Positions 58,895 to 64,000 of a DNA stretch of 64,000 nt are shown here, in pieces; position 1 is the first letter of the stretch, and each line of letters starts with the position of its first letter. Under the pieces are notes generated by a model. The model saw nothing but the letters and a program-made list of their open reading frames with translations. It made no database searches and had not been told where the DNA came from. The stretch spans positions 558,001 to 622,000 of the forward strand of contig NZ_CP037922.1 of NCBI RefSeq assembly GCF_004355185.1, read 5' to 3'. The stretch is from Hymenobacter radiodurans (lineage in GTDB: Bacteria; Bacteroidota; Bacteroidia; Cytophagales; Hymenobacteraceae). A program made the translations under genes and the position numbers.

Positions 58895-59347
58895 ATGCTT
58901 ATCGCTACTCCAGCATTTCGCGTCTATTTCGAAAATCCGGTTGGTCGGGTTATGGAGCACCCCAATGGCTATGCTTACGTCATTTATAATGCGGGCCCGC
59001 GCAAGCTCGATCATCTGAAGGCCTTCCTGACCCATACCAGCCAGTTGTTGCTACGAAACGGGTGGTACAAGCTCCTCGGCGACCAGCGCCTGATGGCCCC
59101 CTTCACCGAAGAAGAACGCCTCTGGATTGTTGACTATTGGATGAACCGCGCCGCCGGGGGAAACCAAATGTACGGGGCTGTGCTGATACCACACGACGTG
59201 TTTGCCCGCTTGTCGGTGAGTCAGATGATGAGCGAAGCCCGTGAGGCCGCCCTGACGTATCGATTGTTTGAAGACGAAGCAACTGCCGCGGCTTGGCTTC
59301 GTACGCTGCCGGATAAAGGAAACCCTACTTTCAAGAGCCTTGCTTAG
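58895..59347 (+). CDS. Uncharacterised 150-residue protein
   Basis: 150 residues from ATG 58895 (a TTG three codons earlier is in frame). No signal peptide or membrane helix. Predicted alternating strands and helices with VYFENPVGRVMEHPNGYAYVIYN at the start and a helix RKLDHLKAFLTHTSQLLLRN; the conserved-looking WIVDYWM and the end EDEATAAAWLRTL are reminiscent of STAS/SpoIIAA-like proteins, whose last helix often reads this way. I do not recognise a known family with certainty. Isolated between terminators. Confidence 0.65.
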   Translation: MLIATPAFRVYFENPVGRVMEHPNGYAYVIYNAGPRKLDHLKAFLTHTSQLLLRNGWYKLLGDQRLMAPFTEEERLWIVDYWMNRAAGGNQMYGAVLIPHDVFARLSVSQMMSEAREAALTYRLFEDEATAAAWLRTLPDKGNPTFKSLA

Positions 59348-59380
59348 CTAGTAGAAAGCCTGCTGAAATTAGCAGCATAT

Positions 59381-59414
59381 AAAAAGCCCCCAGCCATATA
59401 GCCGGGGGCTTTTT
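59381..59414 (+). terminator. Terminator
   Basis: AAAAAGCCCCC/GGGGGCTTTTT stem with a 12-base centre; followed by about 255 bases of AT-rich, gene-free sequence before the M36 peptidase. Confidence 0.88.
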
Positions 59415-59669
59415 GCTTTATAGACGTCCAAAATAATAATGTTATAATACAAAAATATGGTTTGTAACTGTATTCTGTTTTTTGCCTCTTTTAAGAGTGT
59501 GTTTATGAAATTATTTATGGATAGTGATCTGTAATGCCGGAAAAAGTGGTAATAATATAACTATTAGAATTTTGCAATGTATAAAATTCGGGCAAGTTAA
59601 ATATTTTATAAAAATGAGTATATAAAAACCCATACTTTGATACCACTTTCAACTACCAACCTATACCTA

Positions 59670-62600
59670 ATGAATAAACTTATACCCGCTTTAGCGCGGC
59701 CCCTATTGGTGGCCGCGTTATTATCCGGAGGCCATGCCTCCTACAGCCAAAACCAGCTGAGTGCTGAGCAGCAGCTAGTGCCTCAGGCAGCCCTACAACA
59801 CCTGAAGAAAAACAAGCAGGCGCTGCAGCTGACCGATGAAGACATTGCGGACGTGAAGCTCAGCAGTGAGTCGGTCTCCCCAAAGACTGGTATTAAGCAT
59901 GTTTATTTGCAGCAGCTGTATCAGGGCATTGAGATTCACAGTGCTATTGCCAACATGAGCCTAAATAAGGACGAGAAAATCGTCAATTTGGGCAACAACT
60001 TCGTGAAAGGCATTGGGGGAAAATTAAAGACAGGGAAGTCTAGAATGACGGCTGTAGCGGCCGTAAACGCGGCGGCCCGGCACCTGAACCTGACCGTTAG
60101 CCAGTCGCTGTCGGTATTGCAGAAGGGCAGCGGCAAAAACGAAGCAGTGCTGCTCTCAGCGGGGGGCATTTCCTTGGAGTCGATTCCGGCAAAGCTGGTG
60201 TATCAGCCGATGGAAGATGGCACTCTGCGGTTGGCGTGGGAAGTGTCTATCTACGAGTTGGACGCGCAGAACTGGTGGAACGTGCGGGTAGACGCTGCCA
60301 CCGGGGAACTGCTGGACAAGGACAATATGGTGCATCAGTGTGAGTTCGACAACGACGGACCTGGCGGGATGCCATTGAGCGAAACGACGGCTTACGGCCA
60401 GGCAGCTCAATCGAAGTCGTTTACTTCCACGACGTCTTTAACAGCTGCTAACGCTTATAACGTTTTCCCCATTCCGGTTGAGAGCCCCAATCATGGCCCT
60501 CGCGTATTGGTAAGCACTTCCGCTGCTGACCCAAAGGCTTCGCCAGAGGGCTGGCATCATACGCCTGCTGGTAAGCTCACTACTACCCGTGGCAACAATG
60601 CCTATGCGTACGAAGACCCCAATAACAACAACAGCTTAAATAATTACAGCCCTAACGGCGGTGCTGAGCTGAGCTTCGACTATCCAGTTGATTTTACGAA
60701 AGAGCCCGTAGAGTACCGCGACGCGGCTATCACCAACTTGTTTTACTGGAACAACGTCACCCACGACGTATGGTACCAGTACGGCTTCGATGAGGCCAGC
60801 GGTAACTTCCAAGCCGACAACTTCGGCCGCGGAGGTGCCCAAGGCGACTATGTAAGAGCCGAGGCTCAAGACAGCCGCAACAACCCGAATCCTCCTGCGG
60901 GCGTAACTACCCGCAATAATGCCAATTTCTCGACTCCAGTAGATAACGGCACTAGTGCGCCGCGCATGCAGATGTATCTGTGGGCTGGCCGTGCCGATGC
61001 AAATGCGTTTAGAATAACGGCGCCATCCAGCATCGCTAACAGCTATCCAGCTGTGCAAGCTGCGTTTGGCCCGCGGCTTAATGCCACGCCAGTTACGGGC
61101 AAGCTTGTACTTGCTAGCGGTGTGGGGGGGACTTCTACGAATCCTAATGAGGCCTGCGGAGCTTTGACGAACGCTGCAGAGATTGCGGGTAATATTGCCG
61201 TATTATATCGCGGCAACTGCGACTTTATCCTGAAAGTATACAATGCTCAGGTTGCTGGCGCCATTGGCGTCGTAGTGATTAACAATCAGCCGGGTGCTCC
61301 CATCTCAATGGGCGCTGGCGCGGGTGCTCCCGCTCCTATCACTATTCCCTCCATCATGACTACGGACGTGGCGGGCGGCCTGATTCGGGAGCGGTTAGCC
61401 GCTGGCGAAGAAGTACGGGTGAGCTTGAAAAACGAGCCGGGCGTAGAAGTTGACGGTGATTTTGACAATGGCATCATCGTGCACGAGTACGGCCATGGTA
61501 TCTCAACCCGCCTGACGGGTGGTCGTTTGGTGAACTGCCTGGGCAGCCAGGCTGAACAGGCCGGTGAGGGCTGGAGCGACTGGTTTGCTTTGATGATGAC
61601 CATGAAGCCCGGTGATACCCGCACCAAAATCAGAGGTATCGGTACGTACGCCTCGAACCAGCCCACCACGGGCAACGGTATCCGGCCTGCTCCCTACACC
61701 ACCGACTTTGCCGTAAACAATTACACCTACGGCCGAACCAACAATACGGCGCTTTCCCAGCCGCACGGAATCGGGTTTGTGTGGGCTACCACGTTGTGGG
61801 ATATGACCTGGGATCTGATCGATCTGTACGGCTACGACCCAGACCTATACAATGGCAAGGGCGGTAACAACATGGCCATGCAGCTAGTGATCGATGGCTT
61901 GAAAATGCAGCCCTGCGCTCCCGGTTTCGTGGATGCCCGAAATGCTATTCTGGCCGCCGATGTAGCGAACTATGGCGGTGCCAACCAAGAGTTGATCTGG
62001 AGAGCATTTGCCAAGAGAGGCGTAGGCTTTGGTGCTAGCCAAGGTGCTGCCAACAGCCGCCTGGATCAGGTAGAATCCTTCGATTTGCCCCCCGTGTATG
62101 CTTGCTCGGCTCCTACCATCACGGCCACGGCGCTCGGCGGTACCTTTGTAGAGGAAGGCCAGAGCACGATTTACCTAGGTTATGGCCCGCAGAGCATTCA
62201 GTTGCAAGCTAGTGGTGATCCTACATTCGTGTACACCTGGGCATTCGTTCCTGGGCTGAGCAATACTGGCATTGCCAATCCGGTGTTCACTCCCAGAACT
62301 GCTGGTACCTACGAACTCACCGTAACCGGTGTGAATGCGGCAGGATGTACCCGGACGGTTACCAAACGAATAGCAGTTGTTGACGTACGCTGTGGCTTTG
62401 TTTTCCTGCGGAATAACAAAGTGTTGGTATGCCATAATGGTAAGCCAGTGTGCGTGAGCGAATCGGCGGTAGCAGCGCATTTGAACCACGGCGACTCGCT
62501 GGGCGAATGCCAGGGCTCAGCAACAGCCGGCTTCGCAGCCGAGGAACAAGTGGAAGCCGAGGAAGCGCTGACGCTCACGGCAACGCCTAACCCCACCAGC

Positions 62601-62825
62601 TCGCAAACCTACCTGGACTTCACCCTCACCGAGACGGGCAACTACCGCTTGGAGGTGATGAACATGCAGGGAACCGTAGTGAGTGTAGTAGCTGAAGGAA
62701 CCGGTCGTGCTGGCGAAAACTTCTCCTTCAAGTTTACGAAAGGGCGCTTGGCCTCGGGCATTTATATGGTTCGCTTGACTTCAGGTAAGCAGAACAAGTT
62801 TACCCGAGTAGTATTGCAGGACTAG
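59670..62825 (+). CDS. M36 (fungalysin-type) metallopeptidase with PA domain and T9SS tail
   Basis: Secreted zinc endopeptidase, 1051 residues from ATG 59670 (signal peptide ...SGGHASYSQ). Order: FTP/PepSY-type propeptide (~40-200), M36 catalytic region starting ~290 and interrupted by a protease-associated domain (~480-585: IAVLYRGNCDFILKVYNAQVAGAIGVVVINN), then zinc-binding HEYGH (~604) and a later Glu region (QAGEGWSDWFA), an Ig/PKD-like domain (~810-910), and a type A sorting domain (last ~75: LTATPNPTSSQTYLDFTLTE ... GIYMVRLTSG). Substrate proteins unknown; likely an extracellular nutrient protease. AT-rich leader upstream. Confidence 0.92.
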   Translation: MNKLIPALARPLLVAALLSGGHASYSQNQLSAEQQLVPQAALQHLKKNKQALQLTDEDIADVKLSSESVSPKTGIKHVYLQQLYQGIEIHSAIANMSLNKDEKIVNLGNNFVKGIGGKLKTGKSRMTAVAAVNAAARHLNLTVSQSLSVLQKGSGKNEAVLLSAGGISLESIPAKLVYQPMEDGTLRLAWEVSIYELDAQNWWNVRVDAATGELLDKDNMVHQCEFDNDGPGGMPLSETTAYGQAAQSKSFTSTTSLTAANAYNVFPIPVESPNHGPRVLVSTSAADPKASPEGWHHTPAGKLTTTRGNNAYAYEDPNNNNSLNNYSPNGGAELSFDYPVDFTKEPVEYRDAAITNLFYWNNVTHDVWYQYGFDEASGNFQADNFGRGGAQGDYVRAEAQDSRNNPNPPAGVTTRNNANFSTPVDNGTSAPRMQMYLWAGRADANAFRITAPSSIANSYPAVQAAFGPRLNATPVTGKLVLASGVGGTSTNPNEACGALTNAAEIAGNIAVLYRGNCDFILKVYNAQVAGAIGVVVINNQPGAPISMGAGAGAPAPITIPSIMTTDVAGGLIRERLAAGEEVRVSLKNEPGVEVDGDFDNGIIVHEYGHGISTRLTGGRLVNCLGSQAEQAGEGWSDWFALMMTMKPGDTRTKIRGIGTYASNQPTTGNGIRPAPYTTDFAVNNYTYGRTNNTALSQPHGIGFVWATTLWDMTWDLIDLYGYDPDLYNGKGGNNMAMQLVIDGLKMQPCAPGFVDARNAILAADVANYGGANQELIWRAFAKRGVGFGASQGAANSRLDQVESFDLPPVYACSAPTITATALGGTFVEEGQSTIYLGYGPQSIQLQASGDPTFVYTWAFVPGLSNTGIANPVFTPRTAGTYELTVTGVNAAGCTRTVTKRIAVVDVRCGFVFLRNNKVLVCHNGKPVCVSESAVAAHLNHGDSLGECQGSATAGFAAEEQVEAEEALTLTATPNPTSSQTYLDFTLTETGNYRLEVMNMQGTVVSVVAEGTGRAGENFSFKFTKGRLASGIYMVRLTSGKQNKFTRVVLQD

Positions 62826-62852
62826 CACGTGCCTTACTTAATAGCCTAGAAA

Positions 62853-62936
62853 GACAAGCCGTGGACATTTACGGCTTGTCACTTGGAATGTGAGGATCAA
62901 AAAAGCCCCCGGATAGCTGTCTGGGGGGCTTTTTTT
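62853..62936 (+). terminator. Two hairpins after the M36 peptidase
   Basis: First stem GACAAGCCGT/ACGGCTTGTC (62853-62880) without U-run; second AAAAAAGCCCCC / GGGGGGCTTTTTTT (62899-62936) with a long U-run, the likely terminator. Confidence 0.85.
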
Positions 62937-63047
62937 ATTCTGCCGAACCACACGCACGTTACGGTGTCTACCTTTGACGCGTTTTCAAACCAACAGGTCT
63001 TCGTGACCTGGTTTTACCAGCGCTTGGCCGCTGTTCTTCCCTTCTGC

Positions 63048-64000
63048 ATGAACAAACGGTACGTCGTGTGGCTCTGCGCCCTGTTCGTTTTATTTGATTT
63101 AGGGTACTCCTATATTCAAAACTATCAGATACCGCTGGAAGGTGACCTGGCCCCCATCGTGCTGCCTAGCTACTGGTACACCCAAGTGCTGCAAGACCCG
63201 TTCGGCTGGGCCGTAGTAGCCAAAAACGAGGTGTATGCGGGTCCTAACAGATATTTTGCGCACGCAGCCATGGTTGCTTACTTTAAGTCGGTTCCGTTGT
63301 GGCTTCAGCGCTTCACCGACCCCATCAGTAGCATCTATGTGGCTTGCGCGCTGTTCAAAACGGCTGTACAAGCGCTATTGCTCTACTTGCTGGCCGTGTA
63401 CAGCACCGGCGCGCAGCTCCTCACCGACCGCCGCTTGTGGCTGCCCGCGGCGCTGCTAGTGCCGCTGTTTCAAACGGCCGGCTACAATGGGCAAATGGGA
63501 GTCATCGACCATTCGGTTACGTACACTTTTTTCTACGCTTTCCCTTTAGCCCTGCTGCTCTTGCTGCTGTTGCCTTTTTATCGGGCTGCCTTCCATCAGC
63601 AACGCTTGCAGTTACCGGGGTTCATGATTCCTGCCTGCGCCGCCCTCATGGTGGTGCTGGCTTTCAACGGGCCTATCGTGACGGGCGCGGTGCTGGTGCT
63701 ATTTGTGTGCTTCGGGCTTTACTGGACAAAAAGGCATTGGCCAGCAATTCGGGTACGGTCGTATGCAGGGTGGTGGGTGCAGCGGGCGAAACGGGTGCCA
63801 CTCGTTGCGGTGCTGCTATTGGGGGTCTTTGGGTTGCTGTGCCTGTATTCGTTGTACATCGGCCGCAACAACTCCGAAAATCTGACGGCTACGCTGCCTG
63901 TGTGGGAGCGGTATAAGTTGGTGCCGCAGGGCGTATTCCGCCAACTCACGGGCAAGCTCGGCTTCCCATTGCTGGTGCTGATCGGTCTGGTCAATGCGCA
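63048..64000 (+). CDS. Polytopic membrane protein, N-terminal part
   Basis: The frame stays open from ATG 63048 to the right edge, about 317 codons, so the gene continues outside. An earlier in-frame GTG at about 62963 is possible; the ATG is preferred as it begins with a basic residue and a membrane helix (KRYVVWLCALFVLFDLGYSY). At least seven hydrophobic helices alternate with loops (IQNYQIPLEGDLAPIVLPSYW, LLLYLLAVYST, FPLALLLLLLLPFY). The layout resembles GT-C-type glycosyltransferase or O-antigen-related membrane proteins of Bacteroidota, but I do not recognise a family. Confidence 0.7.
   Translation, partial: MNKRYVVWLCALFVLFDLGYSYIQNYQIPLEGDLAPIVLPSYWYTQVLQDPFGWAVVAKNEVYAGPNRYFAHAAMVAYFKSVPLWLQRFTDPISSIYVACALFKTAVQALLLYLLAVYSTGAQLLTDRRLWLPAALLVPLFQTAGYNGQMGVIDHSVTYTFFYAFPLALLLLLLLPFYRAAFHQQRLQLPGFMIPACAALMVVLAFNGPIVTGAVLVLFVCFGLYWTKRHWPAIRVRSYAGWWVQRAKRVPLVAVLLLGVFGLLCLYSLYIGRNNSENLTATLPVWERYKLVPQGVFRQLTGKLGFPLLVLIGLVNA

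Overview
The window looks like a chromosomal segment of a Hymenobacter-like member of the Bacteroidota (Cytophagales). This rests on gene content and signals: proteins with type IX secretion (T9SS) C-terminal sorting domains, a TonB-dependent receptor with a carboxypeptidase-like N-terminal domain, the flippase/dut/nucleotidyltransferase/TPR/DUF4292/EnvC-like gene string, TAnnTTTG-type promoter elements, no evident Shine-Dalgarno dependence, and a base composition that looks mid-50s %GC. The genus name is an inference. I found no rRNA, tRNA, CRISPR array, phage or insertion sequence.

Layout. 1-7.8 kb: end of an enoyl-CoA hydratase, then a + strand cell-surface cluster (flippase, dut, sugar nucleotidyltransferase, TPR protein, DUF4292 lipoprotein, EnvC-like LytM protein). 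7.8-11.2 kb: methionine genes metX and metY on the - strand; metY has a long leader with a SAM-I riboswitch followed by a 50-codon ORF ending in a run of cysteine codons. 11.2-15.5 kb: LysM protein, small lipoprotein, UPF0104-type membrane protein, dxs. 15.5-22.2 kb: AT-rich stretch with a T9SS cargo protein, alpha/beta hydrolase, asd and a large lamin-tail-domain protein. 22.3-28.2 kb: metal island (outer-membrane protein, TonB receptor, Nramp transporter, CDF transporter) carrying two near-identical DtxR/MntR-like operators. 28.2-36.2 kb: sugar dehydrogenase, amidase, GNAT, HD-like protein, S9 peptidase, PAP2 phosphatase. 36.3-40.5 kb: metK, ribosome hibernation factor, xerC-type recombinase, rpsU, acyl-CoA dehydrogenase. 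40.7-47.6 kb: polysaccharide export operon (Wza-like, Wzc-like kinase, PHP-type phosphatase, epimerase, TPR). 47.6-53.4 kb: phosphosulfolactate synthase, sorbosone dehydrogenase-like lipoprotein, SLC10-like transporter, DedA, aroE, wrbA. 53.8-64 kb: ECF-type sigma factor with a membrane-anchored partner, small lipoprotein, uvrB, unknown protein, M36 metallopeptidase with T9SS tail, and the start of a polytopic membrane protein cut by the right edge.

Two window-wide patterns stand out. First, GGGGGGC followed by A/T-rich bases occurs about 40 times on both strands and in several reading phases. Second, eight genes, including the normally essential metK, are broken by one missing base, always inside such a G/C run. 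I treat the breaks as probable sequencing or assembly errors, while noting that real slippage would look the same. The most biologically interesting locus is the metY leader, which appears to combine a SAM aptamer with a cysteine-codon leader peptide.
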